NCBI GenBank assembly: GCA_037349315.1
Contig: JBAIAC010000001.1
Coordinates: 36,456,001-36,520,000, forward strand
Direction: 5' to 3'
Source of the DNA: Chelydra serpentina
Lineage: Eukaryota > Chordata > Testudines > Chelydridae
DNA: 64,000 nt
The notes below the pieces were generated by a model that searched no databases, was not told where the DNA came from, and worked only from the letters and a program-made list of their open reading frames with translations. Below are positions 1-12,300 of this stretch, piece by piece. Each line of letters begins with the position of its first letter. Position 1 is the stretch's first letter. The translations under genes and the position numbers were made by a program.

Positions 1-335
1 TCACTAGCCACCACGTATACCCTTCAGTGGTTGGCATGTGTGTGGCTGTGGTTGGTGTGGCTGCTACCCCTGGGTGCATGCTGGGAACCGTAACGCAGTA
101 GATAAAAATCAGTTGCATTCTATCCCAGGAGTTGAATTGGAGCCCAGAGGCTCAGGTTTGCAGTGACTCCTCTGGGAATTGGCCGTTAACTGAACTCTTG
201 GAATGCACATGTTGAAGTGTCAGTTTCCCCTGGTCTCCACAGCTCAGAAAATTACATTAATGGATTTGGCTAATGGGAAGGCCTTGGGTCTGTCTGGGTT
301 TTGTAGCTTGACCCTGAATTTTGTTGTTGGTCCAG

Positions 336-3300
336 GCCCCAAGAACTCGTGCAGTGAAGAATGTGAGAAGACATGCATGCTCCTCGATCATAAAGATGTG
401 TCGGGACTACCCCCAGCTTGTCCTGGTATGTACATGCAGCTCTGTTCCAGGGCACCACTGCCCCATCTTCAGCTTCATTTCTGGGGATTGGGGACCTTCA
501 GTTCCTCTGCATCAATCCCTTTTATTCCGAGGGAGACTCTCCCTCTTTTTACTCGGATGTGACTGTAGAGCAGAGCTATTTCTGCTGCACAGAAAGCCAA
601 GCGGCTTCTTCTCTTTCTCAACACTCGAGTGATACTGACTTTTTTTTAGTTTTAAATATATTGCAGTAGCACCTAGAGGCCCTGATCAGGACCTGGACCC
701 TGTTGTGCTGGGCCCATTACAGATGTATAGCAAGGCACAAACCCTGCCCCACAATTTACAATCCAAGATGATGATCAACATCTGAAGTGGGGGAAAGGAG
801 AATTCAAGTCTATGACCATTTTATAGTCACGTTTGTTATATTTTATTTATTGTAATGTCCGTTGTCCCCTTAGTTGAAGCCATTACCCTGGCTGATCTCT
901 TAGATTTTGCATCAGAAGTGGGTCAGGAGACGGGATGTGAAGGAGCTAGGGAGGATATTGGCTTTCTGGATCAGTCCAGGGGGAGTAGAAGAGAATATAA
1001 ATACTGGTCGCTCTTTCTGCTTGATCCCACCAGGTCAGACTGTTCTTCTAGCTTTGCTGAACCAGCAAGCTCACAAACTCTGTTTGGGCTCTTGGCTCCA
1101 GCAGCACTGGTATTTGATTGCTAGGGGACCAGGGGAGCTGTAATTAGAGAGGCATTGTGTTGTCAACCTGTTTAAGGAAGGGAACTGATGAGACCTGAAG
1201 GATAATGGATGGCATTCTGCTCCTCTTGAGGATCCCGTCGGTTGCTGGAGGCGTAGCAGCTGTCACTCACTTTGTGGCTACAGATTAGTCTCTATGTTGT
1301 GGCAAAACACAAGCTGCTGCTTTGAAGGTGCTAATTGGGGTCGTTTAGGATTCCAGCGTGTATATCAGTACAGCTGCCAAGAAAGAGTGGGTTTGTCATC
1401 ATCCATCCCAAAGGTAGTGAATGCTCCTTGATGCTTGTACAAGCTTCTATGCTTGTTCCTTGACGCTTGACTTATGAGTAGAGTAGGCAAGCGAAAACTG
1501 AACCACTGTAGTGAGGATAGATTGTTAGCTTGGACAATCAGGTTTTCTTGGTTAGACTCACAAGGGTGGGAGCGGAGAGATGTAAAGTTCTGAACTCTGA
1601 TATTTGAATGCCTAGAGGCCAGCTCACTTCCTTACCATCCATGAAGGACTAGAGCCATTTCGGGTTTAGACCACACTGTGATGGTGCAGCTGGCTGAGGC
1701 AGCAATGTCTACCCTGATCTCAAACATTATTTGCATGGACAGTGGGGATCATTGGAATAACTAGGGGGATGAAGAGAGAGAGAGGAGCAGAGTAGAAACA
1801 AAGCTCTGCCAGGCTTAAGGAAGAGGCTGGAAAGATCAGGGCAGGGGAGGTGAGTCCTCGAGAGGGACAGGGAAGATCAGAACAGCTATTGCCCACTCGT
1901 CCAGCTATTGCCACATCTTGTGTATGGGAGTACAGTACATACCAGTCTGTCTCTACCCCCCAAAAGGGAGTGCAGCAGCCCCAGTCAGGTGGGTGAGTGA
2001 CAATGTCCTGCTTGTTCCAGCCTAACTTTGAGATGCTGTATAACCACGTGAAGCAGCTGCTGTCCAATGAGCTGCTCCTGACGCAGATGGAGAAGTGCGC
2101 TCTCATGGAGGCCCTGGTCCTCATCAGCAACCAGTTCAAGGACTACCAGCGGCAGAAGGTTTTCCTGGAGGAGCTCATGTCTCCTGTTGCCAACCTGTGG
2201 CTCTCTGAAGAGATGCAGAGGTACAGGGTCCACGTTAACCATTCCTGAGCTAGAGTTGAAGATGGTGCAGAGTTTCCAGGGGCTAGCATGTGCCTCCCTC
2301 TAGAGAACGTGTGCACCAGAGGAGCATCGCTTTGTGCCTCCCGTGTTTGCTAGCCACAAGCCCTCTGCACTCTTAAGAAATTTGGCCACGCTTTGAGTCC
2401 CTGCTAATAACCAGGAGATGGAAAAGCTGTTTGAAGTATATCTAAACAGCACATACTGAAAAGGGGTATGGGGCCACAGCACTCTCCAAACCTCTGGCAA
2501 AAAGGGGAGTCAAAATACCCCCTTCACTGACCTCGGGGAGAAGCCATGTGTGCAGAGCTGCTGTCCTCTGCCAATACCTGGGAAAGCTGCCATGCAGCAG
2601 CTAGAAGCAGAATTACTGAGCTTTGAAAGGTGCAAAAGGGCTTCTCTGGAATATTCCTTAACTGAACTGAAAGAGGTGCTGAGCTGCAGGTGGACTGCAT
2701 GGGGATATTCGGAGAGGGGTTTGTTGGCTTGCTTCTGCAATTCTGGGCCAAGTCAGCAGAGCTCGATGTGGAGAAGCAGGCTACAGCTCTCCCTGTCCCA
2801 CCAGCCTGGCCTGATCTCAAGTCACTTGGCATTGATGAGGCCTTGTGTACAGTGAGGGGGGCAGTTTCATTAAACTGAAAGGGGAAGCTAAGCGCAGTTG
2901 TTCAGGGCAGTCACCTTGAGTTCACCTTTAAGACGAATTGACTGACTGTGGTGAATAGGACTTTTGACTGTCTGTGCTGGGACAGCATTTATCGCAGATG
3001 CCAGACTCTGCTTAAAGGTAGGTCCTCGGTGCTTTTGATAATCCCAGGCTTGCTTGTTTCTGCCTCTCAGAGTCCTATCAGATCCTGAAGCTTTCATCTC
3101 CTACGTGGGTGCTGACAACAAAATCAGTGATCCCGTCTTGGAAGATCCCAGTGGCCTGAACCGCTCCAGAGTGAGTATCCATTACCTGGGGAGGCTCGGT
3201 CTTTGGAGAGTGGCAAGTAATTCCTCTGCCTTCTACACCTGCTCACCTATTCTGCCTCTTGAATAGGGCCGTGTGCAAGATCTGTCCTAAACATGCGCCT

Positions 3301-6300
3301 TTTGTTGGACCCAGATCACTACGTCGTTCACACTGCAGAATGGCGGATGGCTTCTGACTGTAGCTCAGTGGACATGGGTCACGTAAGAGAAGCAGGATCA
3401 TGTCTCCCGTTCCCCCATCCCTGTGTGGTATATAGAATCCTGTAACCCTGCAAGGCAGGAGTCTTGCTGTGTTCCTCACGCAGTCGTTCATAAGCCTTTG
3501 TGCCTGGTATAGCTCAGGCTCTTTTTGGAGCAGTCTGTTTTGTGGATGCAGTTGGGCTAAGGCTGGATGTTTTGGGTAGTGTGGTGCAGTGAATTGCGAT
3601 TCCCAAGTGAAGCATTCTGGAAAGCATGAGACTGAGGCTGCGTGGTGTGGCGTGTAACTCAAATACTCGCCGGGAACCGGTGATGTATGAGCTGCTAGCT
3701 GCAGGATGTCCTTGCTGCAAACTGGTAGTTGCTGTCTTCAGGGTTTGGCAGATGTGGAAATGCCGATGGTAGGACTCTGCTTGTGACAGACGCTAATGCA
3801 GTTTTAGGCAGTTGCAGGAACGTGGAGTTTCTGGTCAGTCCATGATGTTTGCGGGGAGATGAGACAGTGATGACTTAAATGTTTCCTTTTAGAGGATGCC
3901 CCGCTTGGTCATTTGGACTCAGCGAGACCTTCTGCATTGACACTGTGTGTCCAGTAATAAGCTCCTGTGCTATTCCTGCATGTCAAGGGGTTATTGCAAA
4001 CCCTGGAAGGTATCAGGATAGTGTGGGGGATCTTCTCATGGGCACGTTCCCCCGAGGCAGCCCCGCCCTCAGGGTTGGGCAAGTGGAGCGCCATCCCAGG
4101 AGAAGGGCCAGAGGGAGAGGGTTCTCTCTGGCCTTCTGTTGCTTTTGCTTGCGCCCTTGCTAAGAAGAGTTCTCTCCATGTCTTTTGTTTTGCTGTAGAT
4201 AAGCTTTTGCGTGTACACCATTCTGGGAGTTGTGAAACGGGCTCGTTGGCCCACTACCCTGGAAGAGGCTAAGGCCGGAGGATTTGTGATCGGGTGCATG
4301 CCCAGCGGCAATCCGATCTACCGTAACCCCTGCACTGAGCAGGTCCTGAAACTTCTCGACAACTTGCTCGCTCTCATAAGGTGGGTCGAGTTGACGTGAC
4401 ACCAGTTATGCTGACTAAGCAGTCTCTTGAAGTGAACCTGCAACGTATGTTGTGTGCTCTGAGCTCGTTCTCCCATTGAAGCCAACGGGAGCACAGGCTT
4501 GGACACCTGCACCAGTGCTGTTCCCGGCTGTTCTCAGTGGGGAATGGGACTGGGGGAAGTGAGCCTTCTCCGCACTCACAGCCCTGGCCCATGAGATTCC
4601 ATTAAAGCCAATGGGAGCTCAGGCTGCGGTTGCCTCCCCCACCTCCACTTCCACCTGGAAATGTGTCCAACCTAAAGCTGCCTCCCTGACTAACCAAGTA
4701 TTTCTCAACTAACATCTCTGCTCTGCCTTCAGCCCCCACCAGGCCACCTCTCCAGTCACCACCAGAGCAGGGCCTGCTCTCCTGGCATCCAGTGGGAGTT
4801 TGCTTTGGTCTCTCTTCAGTACTAAGTTGAGCTTCTTTGATCTGGCTGCCTGAAGCATGATCTGCCATTGAAACCAATGGGGGCTCACGCTAAGGCTCTT
4901 TCTGTGCCTTGCAGTGCCGCCTCTCGGTGTACCCGCTGGGAGTCTGCATCGTGTGTCTGCAGCTTGGCCAGGGTGGAGGTGAGACGAAGGTGGTTCAGGT
5001 TGGGGTGGGAGGAGTTCTGAATTGTGCCATTCCCTCACCCGGTGATGCAGCGTTAGGAGAGTAACAGCTCTGAGCTACCCCTTGGTGGATTCTCTGTGAC
5101 TGCCGACAGCGGGGCATTGCTGTGCTTGGGGCTGGCTCTCAGCCTCGCGCTGGCCAGTGATGTGTGTAGCGTATGAGGCAGTTCCCCCCTTCTGGAGCTG
5201 GGTGGCGGTTGGCAGGTGGGAACTGTGTTTAATCGCCACCTAGCTTTTCAGCACTCAGCTCTATGGGGGTGAGGCCCATGTAGGGCACTGACTAGCCAGG
5301 TTCTTAAGATGAGTCACTGACCAAATCAGGACAGTGCTGCTGCCATTGTGAAGAGCGGGGTGGGGTAGGTGCATACAGACTTGGCCCACTCAAGCAAATT
5401 CCTCTTTACAAGGCGTAGGCTGGGTACTTTAGCCCATTGTCGGTATTGAGCTATCCAGTTGCTGTTGATGCAGCAGGGATGAGATTTGCCCTTTACCCGT
5501 GAAGGTGGAAGATCCCATGGGTCAGTTCTTTTTGCGGATTGTGAGTTCTCTGCTGAGTTTCCTAGGTGCTTGAGCACAATGTCAGTGTATGTTCATATCA
5601 TGTGGCATCATGTCTCTGAAATCCAGCAAACCAGTGTCCAAGTGAGCATTGCCGCTCCTTGAAGCAGGTTGATGGCCGAGGCTGTGAGCTGTTTGCCTTT
5701 ACAGTCATTGCACCGCCAGGACCAGGCTAGTACTTAGTAAAGGCTTTAGGATACCTGTGTGACAAGCCTAGGAGACTAAATCCCACCCTTGTATGTCAGC
5801 AAACTCCCATTGTACTGGTTCTAAAGAAGCAGAAGTTCCAGTACTTGCTCTGTTGCTAGTGCTCCTTCTCCAGCGCTGTGGAAGTGGCTCCTATGCTGTT
5901 TTCTGGGGTGATGCACCAGTGTTACCATTAAGACTTTTCTGCCGCATACTGATGGGACCCCACCGGTTTTAGGCATGTCTGGGAAGTAGGTCGTAACATA
6001 TTGCAGTGGCTTGCACTTGATCCTCAAAGGCACCCTTCCTTTCCCAATGGAGTTCTCGGGGCTGGTGCTGCACCTGGAAGAATTGAATGGTTGAGATGTT
6101 GAAAGTGACCAGCCTCCTGCCTTGCACCTCACTTTGCTGAGCACAGGAGGTGAGGTCCAACTCTGTATGGTTGCCCCAGCCTGCAGGATCCAGGAATTTC
6201 TCTGTGGTTGCACTAGATTTGCAAAATTATACATAAGCGGCATTAGAGCTGCCAGAAAGGGTAGAGCTTGTGTTGCACTTCTTCTCTCTAGAGTTGTTTC

Positions 6301-9300
6301 TGCTCTCCCAATGCGTATTTCCCCTGCACTCGTCTCCTAGGGTACCTGTTAATGTGGATGTCCCAAGGGGCTGTGAGGTCTGGAGAAGACTGTGTGGAGA
6401 GGTACAGTGCAAGGGCAAAGTGTGGCTGCCTGGAGTGGTGATTGCAGGATCAGGACAATAGCTGCCTTATTGTTGGGATCGATCATTGCTCATAGCACTG
6501 CCAAAAAGCCAACTATCTGGGAGAATCAGCCAGCTCCTGCATGGTTAATGTGCCACTGAGGAGAGGGGCTTATGGTAGGGGATGGGAACTCTTGCAGGAT
6601 GAATTGGCTGACTTGAGAGCGACTGGATCGGTAGGAGGCAGCCACACACATTCTCCTGAGCAGCTGAGTTGAACTGTAAGTAAAGAAGCCCCTTCGAAAC
6701 GGGACTGTTCTCCAGTGTAAATGGTTGTGTTCACTCCTCTCTGGGTTTCTTGCTCGTCCTTTGTACCATGTATGGGAGTAGACGCTGTGAAAACACACAG
6801 TAGTCACAAAGGCTTTGGCTACACTCAAAACTTCAAAGCGCAGCCGCGGCAGTGCTTTGAAGTGCGAATGTAGTCGCCCGCCAGCGCTGGGAGAGAGCTC
6901 TCCCAGCGCTGGGGCACTGGCTACATTGGCGCTTTACAGCGCTGTAACTTGCTGCGCTCAGGGGGGTGTTTTTTCACACCCCTGAGCAAAAAAGTTGCAG
7001 CGCTGTAAAGTGCCAGTGTAGCCATAGCCAAGGTCTGCGCTAAGGTAAGTAGTATGTGGAATAGCTCCTCAGCCTTGGCCATGCCTTTAGGGAGATGGCC
7101 AGTGAGCCGATATGGTAAATAGGAAACTCCTTTGAGGCAGTCCGCATGCATGTTGAGGGGCATAGATAGTGTAGTGTAACCTCAGCTGGCCAGTTCTTTT
7201 GTGCCTGACCTAACTTGCCTTTTGCTGTTTTGGTAGTTGTGTGAATATTTGTTGAATGGGCTTGAAATTGCTCCATTAATTACTTGTCGCTTGCAGCTTG
7301 TCGGCCAATCGTTTCCCTTGTCCTCTGGTATTTCAGTTTATCCAGCTGCTTTTGGCTTCTGGTTATCTTTATTTCCTGCCTGGGTTTGAGCCTGAATAAT
7401 GGTGCCCCCTGGCCTTGGACATGATCTCTGCCTCTGGAGAAAGGGGAGTTTCCTGGAGTCAGCAGCTGCACAGACTGACTCACCCAGCATCTTCTATACC
7501 TGGGATCTGTTCCTGTTGCATTAGAAACAGGCTTATCATGTGCCCTGCACTGCCACAGGGCTCTTTCTGAATCCATCTTGACAAGATACTGCTTTTACAC
7601 AGCGTCAGTGTCCATGGTGGATCAGGTGTGCGGATATATATAATATGCTCCGGGGAACTCCCTTTGTTCCAATATGGGAGGCTCTGAAAGGCCCATCCTA
7701 TGGCCCGGAAGATTTAGTCTCAGCACAGGAGACACTGCCTGCCTGTTGAGCGGAGCTATAACTGTTTCTCTGAAAACACAGCCTCCATGACCTGCCATAT
7801 CCTTTCCTTGGGTCTTTCCTGTATTATAAATACATCTATTGGGGATGTCATTTTCTGTTTTTTCTTCAGTGCTGAATTCCCCAAAGGCCTCTTTGCCCTC
7901 TCGATTATGCTCATTGGTCACAAGTAGGGCTGAGAATTTTGATCTTGCCGTATGCAGTGGCTGAATTCCACCATGCATGGTGGCTGTGCTTTCGTGAGGA
8001 GCAGCAAATCAGCCCCTCGTGTAACCTCAGTTACTGCTGTAGCTTTGCTGAGCTGTTAGCCAGGGGAGATTGACCTTTATCTGACTGAGCATCTGCTTGT
8101 GTCTCTGCCTGTGATACAGCGGAGCTCAGACTAGATGATTTTGTGATCCCTTCTGACATTAAACTCTATGGCTCATGCAACTCTACTACCAATTTAAGAA
8201 AATGTTCTAAGATAGGACCCAAGACAGAGACCTGCGTGATGTGATACTCTGATCCTCACAGAACTGTCCGGACAACCTCTTTGATCAGAGCATAACGTTC
8301 CAAACCCACCCTGCTGCAGGACTAACCGCCAGCTCCATAATCCTGAGTTTGGAATGCTGCAATATGGCTTAGTCAGCGTCCAACCACGTCCCTTTGCTCC
8401 AGCTGTTGTTAGCATGAAACAGGCTGGAGACACACACGAGGTGACGGTTTAAAGATGATGAAGCTCCTTTGGCTGGTTGTGCCACATGGCACTGCATAAG
8501 TGGTTCTGTGTGAGCCTCCGATAGGGGTACATAGCGCTAGCTGAGCCTGTAAGGCTACATTTCCCAATTTATTTTTGAAAGCTGAACCCTTGTCTATAAC
8601 TTGCAGCAAGCGCTGGTGTAAATCTCCCCCGCAGTAGTCTGCCATGCGCTAAATGTCCGTGCGGCCTCTGCTGCTTAGCAGTAAAAGTTCTGTGGTGCAC
8701 TTTGGTCTGTTCCCATTTCAAACTGGGTTAGATCAAAGGACACCAGGGAACTTTTAGTGCATGGCAGGAGGGTCCACACGGGTAATTAGTGTGCAGCGGG
8801 CTACTGCGGGGTAGATTTACACCTCAGCTTGTCATGGACTAGCTGTTCATGTAGACAAGCCCGGAGTCCCCTTTCAGAGAAGTAAAACCAGTCATGGCCT
8901 CCTTTCCGCCCCACTGTGTGGTGTTAAAAGCCTACCCAAAACGAGCGGTCAGTCAGAGTAGATTGTGTAGACCTTCATGTACTTCCTCTGCTCCCTTATA
9001 TGCCTGGAACAGTGAAATAGTTAATAATGGTTACAACTAAAATGTCACATCACTGGCATCTGTGTTAGCACTCATTGAACTGAATGGGATAGTTCACATC
9101 TCAGAGCTGTTTTTGTTTCAGGCTCTCTGCAAACTCAGGCAGAGATTGCTGCATCTTTTGTACTTGGGTCATCTCTTTGAAGGTTTTCTTCGTGACTATA
9201 GCAGCTAGAGACTTGTTTAAAAAAAAAGAAAGCTGAGACTCTGGAGAACAATTGAGGCTTGTCTGTGCCCCCTGCCCCCAGCTAGTCCTTCACGCCCCCC

Positions 9301-12300
9301 AGGGGAGCGCGCACCCCATTTTGGGAAACGCTGCTCTAGGGGGAGATACTGAGTTGCCCTTGATCACCTCTAGCAGCAGGTACAATGGCATTGCAGTTTT
9401 GGAGGAGGCTGTTGGGCCGTTTGGCTGCAGGATTTATGCTGTGTGCAGCTGTCGACGCCCAGAGTGGAGGTCTGAGGTCTCAAAGGAGAGAGGTAGGTGA
9501 GAGAGACACCCCCTGTTGAGACAAGCTCTGAGAGTCACTACTCTGGCTAGTGAGGGACCCTTTTTGGCCTGGATGGCAAAGAACCACCCACCTTTGGCTG
9601 AATTGGGGTCCATCACAGAGAGCTGACAGTGAGTGGCTATCGCCTGGTTATGCAGAACTCTTCCCTGCCAGATGCATTGTCCAGGGGGCGTGTGTCTCTG
9701 CCACACTGCCACTTGTAACGTGTATATTAGGCTGTTGTGCTCCCTAGAGTTCCTCCAGTGCCGCCTGCCACTCTGGGGACTGTGACCCATCCCTGAGGTG
9801 CAGCGTGTGTATTTCGGAGCTGGGACAGCCTCTCCCTCTGCTGGGCCATTGGGTGCAGAAGATCTTGCTGCAAACAGAATTCATGTCTGTGGGGTTTTTA
9901 AGTATATTCTCTGGCCACGCTGGCCAAGACAATGAGCTGTTGCCAGTGTAGACTGGAGAATTCTTGGGAGTCTTTGCTGCCAGCGCTCGAAAAGGGTGGG
10001 GTGAACGGGTGGGAATGTGAGGGTGCAGCTGGGAACTCCAGGACAGGAGGTGGAGTCTCACCATGTCTCTGGGGGATGAGCTTCCCTGATGTTTTCCCAG
10101 GTGGAGAAGGGGGATCCCATGCACAAGTGCTTGGTCTCACCTTCCTCAGCCACAGAGGAGCTGTTGACAGGCTGAAGGTGGAGGATCCCACTGCAAAGCA
10201 GCAAAGGGGCTTGACTTGCATGAGTATAAACTTCTCTCCCTTCTCTTTCAGGACGCACAACAACCTGTACATGCCGGAGATGGTGGCTAAGCTGGGGGAA
10301 ACATTTGCAAAGGCTTTAGATATGCTGGAAGTGGAGAAGAATGCCATCCTAGGTAAAGACAGCCAGCTCCTCTTCGTCTGAATCAACCCTCCTACCCAGT
10401 TCACCAGCAGGAAGTGGTAGCACAAACCCCCGTGTAATTCCCATCACAGCTTCCTGGCAGCTCATTCCCAAAAGAGGGACTGAGCTACTCAGGTGTGTCT
10501 GTTTGTAAGCTGCATTAAGTTTTCCCTGTATACACATCTGGATCTGTGTGCTCCCATAACTAGATCATTGTTCCTCAGTAACACTGCCTGCCATAGGAGC
10601 AGAAACCTGCCATCTGAGCATCCTCAGTAGACGTCTGGCCCCTGCCATTTGCCTCTAGTCATTATAAGTAGGGCCCTACCAAATTCACAGCCATGAAAAC
10701 CGCGTCATGGACTGTGCAATCTGGCCTTGTGTGCTTTTACTCTATACTGTACAGATTTAATGGGGGAGACCAGCGTTTCTCAAATTGGGGGTCCTGAACC
10801 AAAAAGGAGTTGCAGGGGAATCACAAAGTTATTTTAGGGGGGTATCGTGGTATTGCCACTCTTCTGTGCTGCCTTCAGAGCTGGGCGGCTGGAGAGGAGT
10901 GGCTGTTGGCTGGGTGCCCAGCTCTGCAGGCAGCAGCGCAGAAGTAAGGGTGGCAATACCATACCAGGCCATCCTCACTTCTGCACTGCTGCTGGCGGTG
11001 GCTCTGCCTTCAGAGCTGGGCTCCCAGCCAGCAGCTACCACTCTCCAGCTGCCCAGTTCCAAAGGAGTGCCACCAGCAGCAGCAGCGCAGAAGTAAGGGT
11101 AACAGTAATGCAACCCCCCTACAATAACCTTGCAAACCCCCCACCCCAACTACTCCTTTTTGGGTCAGGACCCCTACAGTTACAATACCGTGACAGTTCA
11201 GATTTAAATAGCTGAAATCATGACATTTACTATTTTTAAAACCATGACGGTGAAATTGACCAAAATGGACAATGAATTTGGTAGGGCCCTAATTATAAGT
11301 AGATTTTCAGAACCTCGAATAGACTTGGGATGCATCAGGCATGTGAATAAATAAAGTGTTCTGTGTAACCAGGGAAGGATGGTCCTGGGGTTAAGGCACC
11401 GGCCTGGAACTCAGGAGATCAGGGTTCAATTTCTGACTCTCTCACAAACTCACTGTGACCTCATCAAGTCACTTCATCTTCCTGTGCCTTTGCTCTCCAG
11501 CTGTAAAACAAGGACAAGCCTTCCTCTCTCTAGGGTGAAAGCTCTTCAGGCAGGGACTGTCTCTTCCTATGTGTTACAGCACCTAGGCCACTGGGGCCTT
11601 GCTGGGACTCTAGAGGCTACCATGGGTAACAACTTGCACCCGCTGAGTCTGGCAAGCCCCCAGGACAGCAGGTGACTATTAAAGAGCCCACAGGGACTGT
11701 TGGGAGAGCGGTTGCAGAACTGGCAGGTTCTCTTCTGGCCTACTTTGAAAGGCTGGCCCTGTCAGCCAATCCGAAGCAGTGAAGAGGGGCTAACGGAGCT
11801 GTTGGACGTTGGACACACTTTTGCTGCATTTCCCCAAGCGTAGAGAGCTGCCACATGCATATAGTGGGTATGTCCAGATGAGCAGTTGTCCAGATGTGGG
11901 GGTTCTGTTGGGTGTGTCGTATTGGTGCTGTAAATGGGCTGGCTGCCTCCTAGCCTCACTGCTTGGTTCCGCGTGATCCTGCTGAGCACCTCGCTCGGTG
12001 CTCTCCCAGCCGCCAGGCCTGGCTGAATTGGGGCTGCTGTAAAGGTGCTCTAGGATGGTTCGAGGTCTGTGGTTGATATTTGATTTTCCTTTCCCTTCAG
12101 GCCTCCCTCAGTCTCTCCTGGAGTTTTATGACTCGCCTGTTTACAAAACCATCTTAGAAAGGATGCAGGGCTTCTTCTGTACCCTCTATGACAATTGGTA
12201 AGATCTCCCTCACACAGTCACTGAACAGCTGTAACCCAGAGTGGACCATCCTGGGGAGGGGGGATGGCATTCTGACCTCAGCTAGCAGACAGCTTTCCAC

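Noticed and set aside
9290..9345. GGGAAACGCTGCTCTAG as the end of another hAT-like element
   Set aside because: The wording resembles such termini, but no matching left end or duplication was found.
11366..11420. tRNA-like head considered as a tRNA gene
   Set aside because: Box-like segments are present but no complete cloverleaf; a MIR-like SINE body follows.
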